Shown: piece by piece, positions 47,603 to 54,848 of the stretch
Layout: each line of letters starts with the position of its first letter
How positions within the stretch are numbered: position 1 is the first letter of the stretch
From: Pseudolactococcus reticulitermitis
GTDB taxonomy: Bacteria; Bacillota; Bacilli; Lactobacillales; Streptococcaceae
Assembly (NCBI RefSeq): GCF_002260845.1
Contig: NZ_BEDT01000002.1
Location: 62,001 to 126,000, forward strand
Direction: 5' to 3'
Length of the DNA stretch: 64,000 bases
Translations under genes and position numbers: made by a program
The notes under the pieces: model-generated
What the model was told of the DNA's origin: nothing
Databases searched by the model: none
What the model saw: the letters and a program-made list of their open reading frames with translations, nothing else

Positions 47603-48745
47603 ACTTTCGTTACCTATTTGCTGTTTAGTATCAGAGTCAGTTTTTTCTGCCTCTTTTTTCTTTTCCTCTATGTAAGAGGATAAAGTATCTGGTAATTCAA
47701 TACCCAATTCCGTAATAGGAACTTTTAGTTTATCGGCGAGATCAATAGCCTTTTCAATTTGTTTTAATTTTTGGTCATCTAATTCAAGCTCTTTGTTTTT
47801 TATTTCAATTTTCTTTGTTTGATCTTCTCGATAACCTTTCACCAATCCAGGGATATCTACTTCAATGTTACCTAAAAGTTGACTACCAAATGTAACTTTA
47901 CCTCCATAGGGGGTGGAAGTAATATAAGCTAATAATGCAAATGTAAACATCCCCTTAAGAGCAGTCTTAGAAATAGTTTCTACTGGACCTGGAGATTGAA
48001 CATTAACTTTTACTTCCATCTTTTCACCTGGGAAAAGATATCCATACATCAGATTGTAATAGTATATAAATTGACCAAGTGATGCACCATTAATATCATC
48101 ATTTTTAGTTACTTTGAATACTATATGTAGTGTATCATCTTCAATATATACAGGAAATAGTGCTCTATTAATAAAAATTTTATAGTCATTAACATCAGAT
48201 ATTACTTGATGTGAGAAGATCATTTTATACAATTTACTATCAGCATCGTCCCTGCTAAATGATTTAATCCACTTTACATTAATTCTTTTTTTATAACTTG
48301 ATTTTTTATAGTGTATATTTTCTTTACTTGTCGTAATAATTTCACTATCAGGAATTTCATAGGCGTTGCTAATGACACGCCCAACTAGAAATAGTTCAGA
48401 AGAGATTGAAGGAATGATAATTATATCATTTATTTCAATCCTATTTACAAATCTTAAGAGTTGGGTAGCAATTTTCCCTGTTTGATTTATTTTTTCTGAC
48501 TTAATTTGATCATAATAAATATGATTGATTTTATTTTTTAATATTTCAGTTGAATTATTCGAGTCTGAGATATGTTCAAGAGTTATTTCATTATAGTCGA
48601 TTCCTATGTAGGAGTTAATATTGAAGTCAGTAAAATAATCTCCTCCATTTGTTCTTACAAACCAATAATTTACATCATGGTCAATTACAGGAATGTTATC
48701 AAGCAGTTCATCAATATTAATTGTTTTTATAAAGTTGTTAGTCAT
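47537..48745 (-). CDS. prophage accessory protein: PUA/EVE-like sensor domain plus membrane segment
   Basis: 402 residues. The N-terminal ~165 residues follow the pattern of the PUA/EVE-like N-terminal domain of Mrr-type restriction proteins: NYWFVRTNGGDYFTDFNINSYIGIDYNEI, then NDIIIIPSISSELFLVGRVISNAYEI and KRINVKWIKSFSRDD. The middle part is unrecognised. A hydrophobic stretch (~272-292) and a Lys/Glu-rich coiled coil (~325-365) follow; the tail is Ser/Asn/Lys-rich. No nuclease motif is visible. It sits in the int-cI interval where defence and exclusion genes often lie. Confidence 0.55.
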   Translation of the reverse strand: MTNNFIKTINIDELLDNIPVIDHDVNYWFVRTNGGDYFTDFNINSYIGIDYNEITLEHISDSNNSTEILKNKINHIYYDQIKSEKINQTGKIATQLLRFVNRIEINDIIIIPSISSELFLVGRVISNAYEIPDSEIITTSKENIHYKKSSYKKRINVKWIKSFSRDDADSKLYKMIFSHQVISDVNDYKIFINRALFPVYIEDDTLHIVFKVTKNDDINGASLGQFIYYYNLMYGYLFPGEKMEVKVNVQSPGPVETISKTALKGMFTFALLAYITSTPYGGKVTFGSQLLGNIEVDIPGLVKGYREDQTKKIEIKNKELELDDQKLKQIEKAIDLADKLKVPITELGIELPDTLSSYIEEKKKEAEKTDSDTKQQIGNESSINIDSNEKKQEDNSSNDAKK

Positions 48746-48806
48746 AGTTTCTCCTCTAGTGAGTATGATATTAGAAGTTGAGAACAGTAGAATGATTAAT
48801 TTTCAT

Positions 48807-49751
48807 TCAAAGTTGCTCAATAAATGTACTCTCTGACAATATTTGTATATCTTGTCCAGCTAGTTGTTTTTCAGCAGCTTTTTTCTGTTTGCCGGTAAGT
48901 CCATTTTTTACATTTTTGGAATAGTCGGTATCGCCAACGATCAAGAAATTTGTATCTTTAGTGATGCCATTTTGAGGATGACCGCCTAAATTTACAATGA
49001 TTTGAAAAGCCTCTTTTCTTGTGAAACTTTCAAGTTTTCCTGTCATGACAATATAGCTATCATAAAAAATGTGGTCAGTATCAAATTCTGAGACAGTAGA
49101 TTTTAAATCGTCAATATTAATTCTGCTTTTGTTTAACGGTGATGTATAGCTCCAGTCATCACCGAGTATATTTTTGCAGCAGTCAAAAACTGATTTTGTG
49201 ACATGGCAGTCTGCCATAGCACGGTGTAATCTGCCAAAGTCTAACTCGAAATATTGATTTAAATCTTTAAGCCTATGGTGCTTTAAATCGGGTAAAGCTC
49301 GCCTTGAAATTCGCAACGTATCAATAAAATCATTGTTAAATTTAAAGTCTAGGAAATTGAGTGCATCATCGTATAGGAAATTCAAATCAAAATTAACGTT
49401 GTGACCAACGATTGTATCTGTTCCGACAAAATAAATGAAATCTTGGATTGCTGATTTCGTTGGTATGCCATCGGTCTCAATCATTTCAGTTGTGATTTTG
49501 GTTAATGTCGTTACAAATGGGTCAAGGCATTCAAAATCAGCAGGCTTGACAAGACAGCTGAACTCATCAACTATTTCATGATTTCTTACTTTTAAAGCAG
49601 CAATTTCTATGATGTCATTATAACCAGTATCTAAGCCAGTAGTCTCTATATCGACAACAGAGTAATCAGGCGTGAACTTAGCTAAACTATTGCCTTTTTC
49701 ACGAGTAATAGTTTTTCTGTCTATTGGACCAAACGAAATGTCAATCGTCAT
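48807..49751 (-). CDS. DEDDh 3'-5' exonuclease with C-terminal BRCT domain
   Basis: 314 residues. Exonuclease domain (~25-200) with VVDIETTGL (Asp, Glu), VGHNVNFDLNFL (Asp) and HRAMADCHVTKSVF (His, Asp), as in the DnaQ/PolC epsilon group. BRCT domain (~230-314) reads VMTGKLESFTRKEAFQIIV and FLIVGDTDYSKN, like NAD-dependent ligase. Such fusions occur in phages and mobile elements; a role in DNA repair or defence is possible. Same strand as the PUA-like gene. Confidence 0.82.
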   Translation of the reverse strand: MTIDISFGPIDRKTITREKGNSLAKFTPDYSVVDIETTGLDTGYNDIIEIAALKVRNHEIVDEFSCLVKPADFECLDPFVTTLTKITTEMIETDGIPTKSAIQDFIYFVGTDTIVGHNVNFDLNFLYDDALNFLDFKFNNDFIDTLRISRRALPDLKHHRLKDLNQYFELDFGRLHRAMADCHVTKSVFDCCKNILGDDWSYTSPLNKSRINIDDLKSTVSEFDTDHIFYDSYIVMTGKLESFTRKEAFQIIVNLGGHPQNGITKDTNFLIVGDTDYSKNVKNGLTGKQKKAAEKQLAGQDIQILSESTFIEQL

Positions 49752-49816
49752 TACACAGCACCTCTTTATTATGATTTTTATAGATTATATTGGGAAAGCG
49801 AACGGTTACAGCAATC

Positions 49817-50209
49817 TTAACTTGCAGTAACGTGTCCTTCGCTGTCTTTTGGGTCACCTTCGAATTGAGCTAACTCAAATTTAGCAAATTTCAAAATTGC
49901 AGCTTGGCCAGCTTCATCAAGTTTGTTCATTATTTCAGTGACTTCTGAAATAGTTTTATTATTGATATTTTTTCCTTGATTCAATTTTGGGGTACCATTA
50001 TCCATTGGCACTTGAAGACCAATTAAAAAGCTTTCATTTACATTCAAGGCCTTAGCAATTAATAAGATTTTATCTGATTTTGCTTCATATTTACCATTTA
50101 TCCAATCACTAATAGAAGATTTGCTAATCCCTGTTAATTCTGAAAGTTCGATGGGTTTCATGCCTCTCTCATTTAATGCTTGTTTCAGTCTTTCTGAGAA
50201 AATGTTCAT
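49817..50209 (-). CDS. CI-like phage repressor
   Basis: 130 residues. HTH_3 domain (ELSELTGISKSSISDWINGKYEAKSDKILLIAKALNV, ~20-57) and a short C-terminal part (~90-120) with no LexA-type Ser/Lys protease. Short repressors of this type are inactivated by other means than self-cleavage. Divergent from a Cro-like gene across 186 bp of operators. Confidence 0.85.
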   Translation of the reverse strand: MNIFSERLKQALNERGMKPIELSELTGISKSSISDWINGKYEAKSDKILLIAKALNVNESFLIGLQVPMDNGTPKLNQGKNINNKTISEVTEIMNKLDEAGQAAILKFAKFELAQFEGDPKDSEGHVTAS

Positions 50210-50233
50210 ATTTCCGTACTCCCTTGTAAATAA

Positions 50234-50262
50234 AGTATATCAGTAAAACTGAACAAAATCAA
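50234..50262 (-). promoter_or_regulatory. repressor promoter
   Basis: Minus strand -35 TTGATT (50257-50262), 17-bp spacer, -10 TATACT (50234-50239). An imperfect operator-like CAGTAAAACTGAAC lies in the spacer. Confidence 0.65.
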
Positions 50263-50300
50263 TGCAAAACAGCGTTTTATTTTATAAATAAAAAATAAAT

Positions 50301-50314
50301 ACGGAAAACCGAAA
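50301..50314. promoter_or_regulatory. phage operator copy 1
   Basis: ACGGAAAACCGAAA, an inverted repeat (CGG-AAAA-CCG) in the middle of the divergent region. Confidence 0.65.
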
Positions 50315-50321
50315 TATATAC

Positions 50322-50349
50322 TTGACTTTTATTTTAAGAATGCTATACT
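50322..50349 (+). promoter_or_regulatory. early lytic promoter
   Basis: -35 TTGACT (50322-50327), 16-bp spacer, extended -10 TGC-TATACT (50344-50349). Confidence 0.75.
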
Positions 50350-50362
50350 TAATTTAGAAAAG

Positions 50363-50378
50363 GTTCGGAAAACCGAAC
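50363..50378. promoter_or_regulatory. phage operator copy 2
   Basis: GTTCGGAAAACCGAAC, a 16-bp inverted repeat (arms GTTCGG / CCGAAC), just downstream of the early promoter start. Confidence 0.75.
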
Positions 50379-50395
50379 AAGAAAGGAGTTACATT

Positions 50396-50650
50396 ATGGA
50401 AAAAATTATTTTTGATTTTTCAAAACTTCGTGGAAGAATTAAAGAACGCTATCGAAATGAAAGTGTATTTTCAGAAGTCGCTAAAATATCCAAGCCTTCT
50501 TTGAGCGCAAAGTTAAACAATAAGACTTATTTTAAGCCGTCAGAGATTGTGGAGATTTCTGAAATCCTTGAAATTCCAGATGATGAAGTTAAATCATATT
50601 TTTTTAAACAAAAAGTACGGTTTTCCGAACGAGAAATGCACGCAAGCTAG
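50396..50650 (+). CDS. Cro-like regulator (DUF739 type)
   Basis: 84 residues, an HTH of the DUF739 type: SEVAKISKPSLSAKLNNKTYFKPSEIVEISEIL. SD GAAAGGAG. Expected to repress cI transcription at the onset of the lytic cycle. A third operator copy lies inside its 3' end. Confidence 0.82.
   Translation: MEKIIFDFSKLRGRIKERYRNESVFSEVAKISKPSLSAKLNNKTYFKPSEIVEISEILEIPDDEVKSYFFKQKVRFSEREMHAS
50617..50630. promoter_or_regulatory. phage operator copy 3, inside the Cro-like gene
   Basis: ACGGTTTTCCGAAC matches GTTCGGAAAACCGA in reverse at 13 of 14 positions. Confidence 0.6.
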
Positions 50651-50660
50651 AAAGGAGTAG
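50639..50660 (+). repeat. 22-bp RBS cassette, copy 1
   Basis: Encodes the last residues of the Cro-like protein (His-Ala-Ser-stop) plus the next SD. The second copy is at 51179-51200 with one mismatch. Confidence 0.7.
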
Positions 50661-50662
50661 AT

Positions 50663-50878
50663 ATGACAGAAAAATCAGATGAAATAATGTCAACGAATGA
50701 ACGACAGGCGATGAATGATAGGGCACTTGTTGCTAGAACAAAACGGCTAGAATTACGCATAGTTTTGGAAGAAAAAATAGATTGTTTAATCGATGGGATT
50801 GTTCATAATCCTAAAACAAAAAGCAATCCAGAAATGGTCACTGCCATTACTGGATTGCTAAAAGTAAGGTTGGGCTGA
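50663..50878 (+). CDS. small phage protein, unknown
   Basis: 71 residues, charged and helical, no recognised motif. SD AAAGGAG. The segment LELRIVLEEKIDCLIDGIVHNPK is amphipathic. Ends at 50878, directly abutting the stop of the convergent minus-strand gene. Confidence 0.65.
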   Translation: MTEKSDEIMSTNERQAMNDRALVARTKRLELRIVLEEKIDCLIDGIVHNPKTKSNPEMVTAITGLLKVRLG

Positions 50879-51103
50879 TTAATCAAAATCACGATTAGAT
50901 ACAGCATAGATGACATGATTTGTGTTGATAAGATAAGATTCGTCTTCATCTTTGAGTTTTAATTCGATAAAAGGGTCGTTATCTTTATCACTTATTATAT
51001 CACCAAAAATAGAATCAAAAGTTAGCTCAGTACCATCGATAAATCTTAAAACAATGGGATACTTTGGCTCAACTTTTAGTAACATTTCAATGTATTTTTT
51101 CAT
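50879..51103 (-). CDS. small phage protein on minus strand, unknown
   Basis: 74 residues, acidic, beta-rich (KYPIVLRFIDGTELTFDSIFGD). SD GAAAGGA upstream of ATG 51103. It runs against the early transcript and looks like an inserted cargo gene. No family recognised. Confidence 0.6.
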   Translation of the reverse strand: MKKYIEMLLKVEPKYPIVLRFIDGTELTFDSIFGDIISDKDNDPFIELKLKDEDESYLINTNHVIYAVSNRDFD

Positions 51104-51178
51104 TGGACTAATTCCTTTCTGATTATTTCAAGCATTGCCGTGCTTGATAGATTTATTATATCAGAAACGGAGTACAAA

Positions 51179-51200
51179 CACGCAAGCTAGGAAGGAGTAG
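51179..51200 (+). repeat. 22-bp RBS cassette, copy 2
   Basis: Same as 50639-50660 with one mismatch. Here the codons before the stop are a remnant with no gene attached. Confidence 0.7.
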
Positions 51201-51203
51201 GGA

Positions 51204-51449
51204 GTGAATATCATAGAGGCAACAAAAAAAGCCTTGCAAGAAAACAAGGCGATTTCAAATCCTAGTGATTTAGAGGGTGGATTGGCATTTTTACCAACTA
51301 ACTCCGAATGTTTCGGGATTTTATTAGTTACAACGGAACCAAGTTTGGATAAAGAAAATGGAATCCACAAAGAAGTTTGGCAAGCGCCTGGTAGATTTTG
51401 GAATCCAATAGCAAATGATTTGCTGAGAGAGGATTGGGAATTACTTTAG
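51204..51449 (+). CDS. Tad2-like protein (DUF2829), anti-Thoeris candidate
   Basis: 81 residues with a GTG start behind SD AGGAGTAGGG. It follows the DUF2829 pattern: IIEATKKALQENKAISNPS at the N-terminus and FWNPIANDLLREDWELL at the C-terminus. In characterised phages Tad2 sequesters the cyclic ADP-ribose isomer made by Thoeris ThsB, blocking ThsA. The middle part is somewhat divergent (GGLAFLPTNSECFGILLVTT). Confidence 0.72.
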   Translation: MNIIEATKKALQENKAISNPSDLEGGLAFLPTNSECFGILLVTTEPSLDKENGIHKEVWQAPGRFWNPIANDLLREDWELL

Positions 51450-51782
51450 AAAAGAAAGGATATCCATTGCACTTAGAATTTTCTTTGCAGTCCTTGGGAT
51501 GACAGTTTCCATGTAGATGATCAGCTCATCGGTTATCCAAGCGCGATAGATTTTATTGCTAGCATTTTGACACTTTAAAAAACCTTTTCTTTGTAATTCG
51601 TACATGGTTTCTTTAAGGTCGGCATAAAGCCATGTCGGTGCAAGTCTTGAAAGTTCATCTGAGCCACCAGATATGGTCTTAGCGGTTCTTTTATCAATAC
51701 CATTATTAATTCTGTCTAAATATTCCTTGTAAATTATCGCAAGTAATTCCTTGGAATCTTTCGTCAGTTGTATATCATTCAT
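51441..51782 (-). CDS. phage protein on minus strand, winged-helix-like
   Basis: 113 residues. The order DLKETMYELQRKGFLKCQN...YRAWITDELIIYME resembles a winged helix, but the family is not recognised. SD AAAGGAGG. Second gene of a two-gene minus-strand unit; the stop overlaps the end of the Tad2-like gene by 9 bp. Confidence 0.55.
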   Translation of the reverse strand: MNDIQLTKDSKELLAIIYKEYLDRINNGIDKRTAKTISGGSDELSRLAPTWLYADLKETMYELQRKGFLKCQNASNKIYRAWITDELIIYMETVIPRTAKKILSAMDILSFLK

Positions 51783-51802
51783 AAATTTAACCTCCTTTCT
51801 GA

Positions 51803-52159
51803 TTATTTCAGATTTTTAACCTTGTTATTAAGCTGTGATAATCCGTCAATAGATTTTGCAAGCCTAGAAAAATCAAGTTCGCCACTAAAGAATTTACCTA
51901 GCATCTCATTTTGCATATCATCTGATTTGCTAGATTTTAAGAGTTCGTATTCTGCTGTAAGTTTATCAATCTCATGTCTTTGACTTTTTTCTAATTCAGT
52001 TAGCCGTTGCTCCAGTTCTCTGTTTTTTATTTCAAATTCATTCGATTTAGTTTTGTTTTCAGAACGAATTTTGTAAAGCGTTAAAAGAAAGCTAAAGAAA
52101 CCACTGGCAAAAACAGTAAATATTGAAATGATACTTTGTATTAATATTTGATCATTCAT
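51803..52159 (-). CDS. membrane-anchored coiled-coil phage protein
   Basis: 118 residues: one N-terminal membrane helix (~7-29) and a long coiled coil (~36-78, NRELEQRLTELEKSQRHEIDKL). C-terminal part ends in LNNKVKNLK. SD GAAAGGAT. First gene behind a strong minus-strand promoter. Function unknown. Confidence 0.6.
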   Translation of the reverse strand: MNDQILIQSIISIFTVFASGFFSFLLTLYKIRSENKTKSNEFEIKNRELEQRLTELEKSQRHEIDKLTAEYELLKSSKSDDMQNEMLGKFFSGELDFSRLAKSIDGLSQLNNKVKNLK

Positions 52160-52227
52160 GAGTTAACATCCTTTCTTTGGTATTTTTGAATAAAAACAGC
52201 TAGCCGCGGTATTTCATTCATAAAAAT

Positions 52228-52256
52228 ATTATATCATCATCATATACAAAACACAA
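52228..52256 (-). promoter_or_regulatory. promoter of the minus-strand unit 51441-52159
   Basis: Minus strand -35 TTGTGT (52251-52256), 17-bp spacer, extended -10 TGA-TATAAT (52228-52233). Confidence 0.65.
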
Positions 52257-52311
52257 CATATAGTTGTGGATAAAGTTATTAACAACTTCATATAGGTGTT
52301 GGGGAGGAAGA

Positions 52312-52497
52312 ATGCAACAGGTAATCATTAAAAAAATGCAAGAAAAAAGGTTGTCACAGAGTCAACTTGCTAAGTTGGTAGGAGTGAAACAGCAATACAT
52401 CTCTAAATTTTTACTGGGAAAAGTAAAAAGCCCTGGCTTTAACTTCATGATCAGAATAGCGGATGCGCTTGATATTGATTTGAATGACCTCAGATAA
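52312..52497 (+). CDS. small HTH (XRE-type) phage regulator
   Basis: 61 residues from ATG 52312, chosen for SD GGGAGGAAG. Nearly the whole protein is one HTH_3 domain (SQSQLAKLVGVKQQYISKFLLGK). A perfect DnaA-box sequence (TGTGGATAA, 52265-52273) lies upstream. Confidence 0.75.
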   Translation: MQQVIIKKMQEKRLSQSQLAKLVGVKQQYISKFLLGKVKSPGFNFMIRIADALDIDLNDLR

Positions 52498-52507
52498 GGT
52501 CATAGGA

Positions 52508-52569
52508 TGCGCGTGAGTTGAAAAAACACATTGCGAAATCAACGTGCTGGGAATCACGTCAAAAAAGCA
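52508..52569 (+). repeat. 62-bp direct repeat, copy 1
   Basis: Copy 2 is at 53426-53488 (one mismatch, one inserted base). Contains an inverted repeat ACGTG / CACGT. Both copies lie just before an SD and a tiny reading frame. Confidence 0.8.
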
Positions 52570-52588
52570 AACTAGGAAGGGGCAGGAC

Positions 52589-52720
52589 ATGAATTTACAA
52601 CTAATTGCAATTGACGAGATGTTAAAAAAACTCACTGAAATCAGTGAGCAAAATAATGAGATATTGGCTATTTTGAAACAAAATCCAGCGCAGTATCCGC
52701 ATCAAAATCAGCAGCAATAA
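52589..52720 (+). CDS. 43-residue phage microprotein
   Basis: ATG 52589 follows SD GGAAGGGGCAGG. The product starts MNLQLIAIDEMLKKLTEISE, is an amphipathic helix and ends in a Gln/His-rich tail. The last 53 bp overlap the convergent DUF4145 gene. No family recognised. Confidence 0.5.
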   Translation: MNLQLIAIDEMLKKLTEISEQNNEILAILKQNPAQYPHQNQQQ

Positions 52721-53369
52721 AAGTCGCAGCAGCGATGATGAAACGTTTCAAGTCAGATAAGTCTTTATCAGTGTGTTTTCTGATGTAGTGAGCCTCGTCG
52801 TTACCAAGCCAAGCCGTTGCAGTTGATAATGTTTGAAGTTTTGGAAAATCCGATAGATACGTCTTAATCGTCTGGCTAAGTGGCTGAGATTTTATCTTAT
52901 CTATTTTATCGGGATTTAATCTAATGACATAATCTTTGATCAAAAATTCAGCTGATTTTCTATAGCCTAAACCACAAACATCATATAAACCATAGGCTTC
53001 TGCCATTGCGGCTTGTTTATAAATGCTGACAAATTCACTAGAAACCTGTTCAATGTGTTCTGGTAGAGTGACCTCGATTTGCAGGTTATAGTTGTATTTT
53101 ACCAGACTGGTTGTATAAGGCGTGCTAGAACTCCCTGCATAAGGAGAGTTTAGGTTATCAATATGATATTCAAAAATAGCGTATTGCTGACAAACGAGAC
53201 ATCTTAATGAGACAGCAAAACTATCACCAACACGTCTATCAAACGTTGAAATATTAACTGGGGAAAAAGCGAGTTTTTCAAAACAATGCGGGCAGGTTAA
53301 GAGGGCTTCAACTTGTGCTGAGCTAGTGGTATTTCCGACAATAGGTAGCTTGATAATTTGTAATGGCAT
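52668..53369 (-). CDS. DUF4145-like protein with zinc ribbon
   Basis: 233 residues. N-terminal CPHC...CLVC zinc ribbon (~26-61) and a helical C-terminal half with GYRKSAEFLIKDYVI and TAWLGNDEAHYIRKH, the DUF4145 pattern. That family has been grouped with HEPN-fold proteins and is found near restriction and other defence genes. The gene opposes the early operon and is flanked by the 62-bp repeats. Ordinary SD not clear. Confidence 0.68.
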   Translation of the reverse strand: MPLQIIKLPIVGNTTSSAQVEALLTCPHCFEKLAFSPVNISTFDRRVGDSFAVSLRCLVCQQYAIFEYHIDNLNSPYAGSSSTPYTTSLVKYNYNLQIEVTLPEHIEQVSSEFVSIYKQAAMAEAYGLYDVCGLGYRKSAEFLIKDYVIRLNPDKIDKIKSQPLSQTIKTYLSDFPKLQTLSTATAWLGNDEAHYIRKHTDKDLSDLKRFIIAAATFIAADFDADTALDFVSK

Positions 53370-53425
53370 AAAGGTAACCTCGTTTTTGTTTTTATTATAC
53401 CAAAAACAAAAATTAAAGTGCTATT

Positions 53426-53488
53426 TGCGCGTGAGTTGAAAAAACACATTGCGAAATCAAACGTGCTGGGAAACACGTCAAAAAAGCA
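53426..53488 (+). repeat. 62-bp direct repeat, copy 2
   Basis: See copy 1 at 52508-52569. Confidence 0.8.
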
Positions 53489-53505
53489 CCCTAGAAGGAT
53501 GTGAG

Positions 53506-53607
53506 ATGTCGTCATTGATTTTGGCGAGATGTGAAAATTTAATGCTTTGTAGTACACGCAGTGCCATGCTCACAAATTTGCGCACGCTAATCAGGGGAAG
53601 GTCCTGA
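53506..53607 (+). CDS. possible 33-residue peptide
   Basis: ATG 53506 behind SD AGAAGGATG, after repeat copy 2 as the 43-residue frame follows copy 1. Cys- and Arg-containing product, no homology recognised. The gap 53370-53696 otherwise holds the repeat and a hairpin (GCGCT/AGCGC, 53632-53648). Confidence 0.25.
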   Translation: MSSLILARCENLMLCSTRSAMLTNLRTLIRGRS

Positions 53608-53696
53608 ATTTCTCAAAAAGAAAAGAGCGCTTTGCAGAGCGCCCTCATTTCAAATATTTATACCTAAATTATATCACAAAAATGAAAGGAGTGTCT

Positions 53697-54023
53697 ATGG
53701 TACAAAATATTAATGTTAATTTGGCTATTCCCATACCAGATGACATGATTGTAATCAAAAAAACAGAGTTTGAAGAACTAAAGCAAAATGAAATTAAAGG
53801 TCAGTGGGTTGGCATGCCTGATTTTGTTAAACATACAGGGAGGTCAGATGTTTGGCTAAAAGCTCACGTTTTAAACAACATCAATCTCAGAGATCGTTTA
53901 GATATAGAGAACGGCGGGTGGGTGTTTTATCCAAGAAAAGGCGATAAGTGGTTGTTTAAACTTAGTGGATTGAAAGACTTTGTAGAAAATGAATTTAGTA
54001 ATTATGTCGGAGGCAGTAAATGA
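53697..54023 (+). CDS. DUF771-like phage protein
   Basis: 108 residues from ATG 53697 (SD AAAGGAG); ATG 53682 would include the SD. The pattern WVGMPDFVKHTGRSDVWLKAHVL fits DUF771, an early gene in lactococcal and streptococcal phages with an HTH-like part. First of a tightly coupled gene run to 58756. Confidence 0.7.
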   Translation: MVQNINVNLAIPIPDDMIVIKKTEFEELKQNEIKGQWVGMPDFVKHTGRSDVWLKAHVLNNINLRDRLDIENGGWVFYPRKGDKWLFKLSGLKDFVENEFSNYVGGSK

Positions 54024-54307
54024 AAATCGGAAATACAGAAATTAAAGACAATGAACCTATCGGAGATGTCGAAGTTATAGTCGTTAGCATCCAGGCAGAA
54101 ACTGGCAAGATTTATGATTTTATCATGGATACCGAGCAATCAAACAGCCCTGAGCTTGGAGAAACGGTTTGGGTGAGGTCGCAAGGTTGGCCCGGTCGTT
54201 TTGTCGGTATCAGATTAGCAGTGTTAAAAGATGCCATTGGTCATAAAGTAACTGGCATTTTAGGGCAGTCAGATGTGATTGATAAAATCGTGGAGGAAAT
54301 CGGATGA
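54020..54307 (+). CDS. phage protein, unknown
   Basis: 95 residues, acidic, beta-rich at the start (GDVEVIVVSIQAETGKIYDF). Overlaps both neighbours by 4 nt (ATGA type), so it is translated in sequence with them. No family recognised. Confidence 0.62.
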   Translation: MKIGNTEIKDNEPIGDVEVIVVSIQAETGKIYDFIMDTEQSNSPELGETVWVRSQGWPGRFVGIRLAVLKDAIGHKVTGILGQSDVIDKIVEEIG

Positions 54308-54687
54308 GCTATCAGACTAGAAGTGATTTGGAGTTTACTATCTGGAGACAGCAGAAAGAAATTGAGCGGTTGAAAGCGGAAAATGCTTGGGCAAGAAAGA
54401 GTATTGCGCTTGTCATCGAAAAAGATAATGCTGTGGTATCAGAAAATAAGATGCTGAAACAAGAAATAGAAGATTTTGAAAAAGCTAAAAATGCGGATGT
54501 GCCACTTGCAAATTATGCTGATGTTTTTACAAAAAGTGAATTATGGCATAGTCAACATACAAAAAACGAACGATTATTAGATATTATCTTCAAACGTGAG
54601 CCGGATAAAACGGTACGGGTGCCGATTTCTGATGCGGTGGTCTATGTTGTAGAGGAATTGACGGATGAACACGGCAGAACTCTATGA
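54304..54687 (+). CDS. phage protein with N-terminal coiled coil
   Basis: 127 residues. Coiled coil ~10-60 (QQKEIERLKAENAWARKSI), then a compact C-terminal part (VRVPISDAVVYVVEEL). Overlaps both neighbours. Function unknown. Confidence 0.62.
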   Translation: MSYQTRSDLEFTIWRQQKEIERLKAENAWARKSIALVIEKDNAVVSENKMLKQEIEDFEKAKNADVPLANYADVFTKSELWHSQHTKNERLLDIIFKREPDKTVRVPISDAVVYVVEELTDEHGRTL

Positions 54688-54847
54688 GCAGTTGCGAGAA
54701 AAAGACGAGACCATCGCCAAGTTAAGAAAATATATGATGGCCTACACTTTGGCTGTGGATGAGTTACATGGTGCTGAGGGTGGGCAAGAGATTAAAGCAC
54801 TAGCTAAGGAGTTGTTAGCCAGTCGAGTTGAGAAATGGAGTAAATAA
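54665..54847 (+). CDS. small coiled-coil phage protein
   Basis: 60 residues starting MNTAELYEQLREKDETIAKL, all helical. It overlaps the previous gene by 23 bp in another frame. Confidence 0.55.
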   Translation: MNTAELYEQLREKDETIAKLRKYMMAYTLAVDELHGAEGGQEIKALAKELLASRVEKWSK

Positions 54848-54848
54848 G

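Noticed and set aside
52508-53488. CRISPR-like repeats
   Set aside because: Only two copies, over 900 bp apart, with genes between them.
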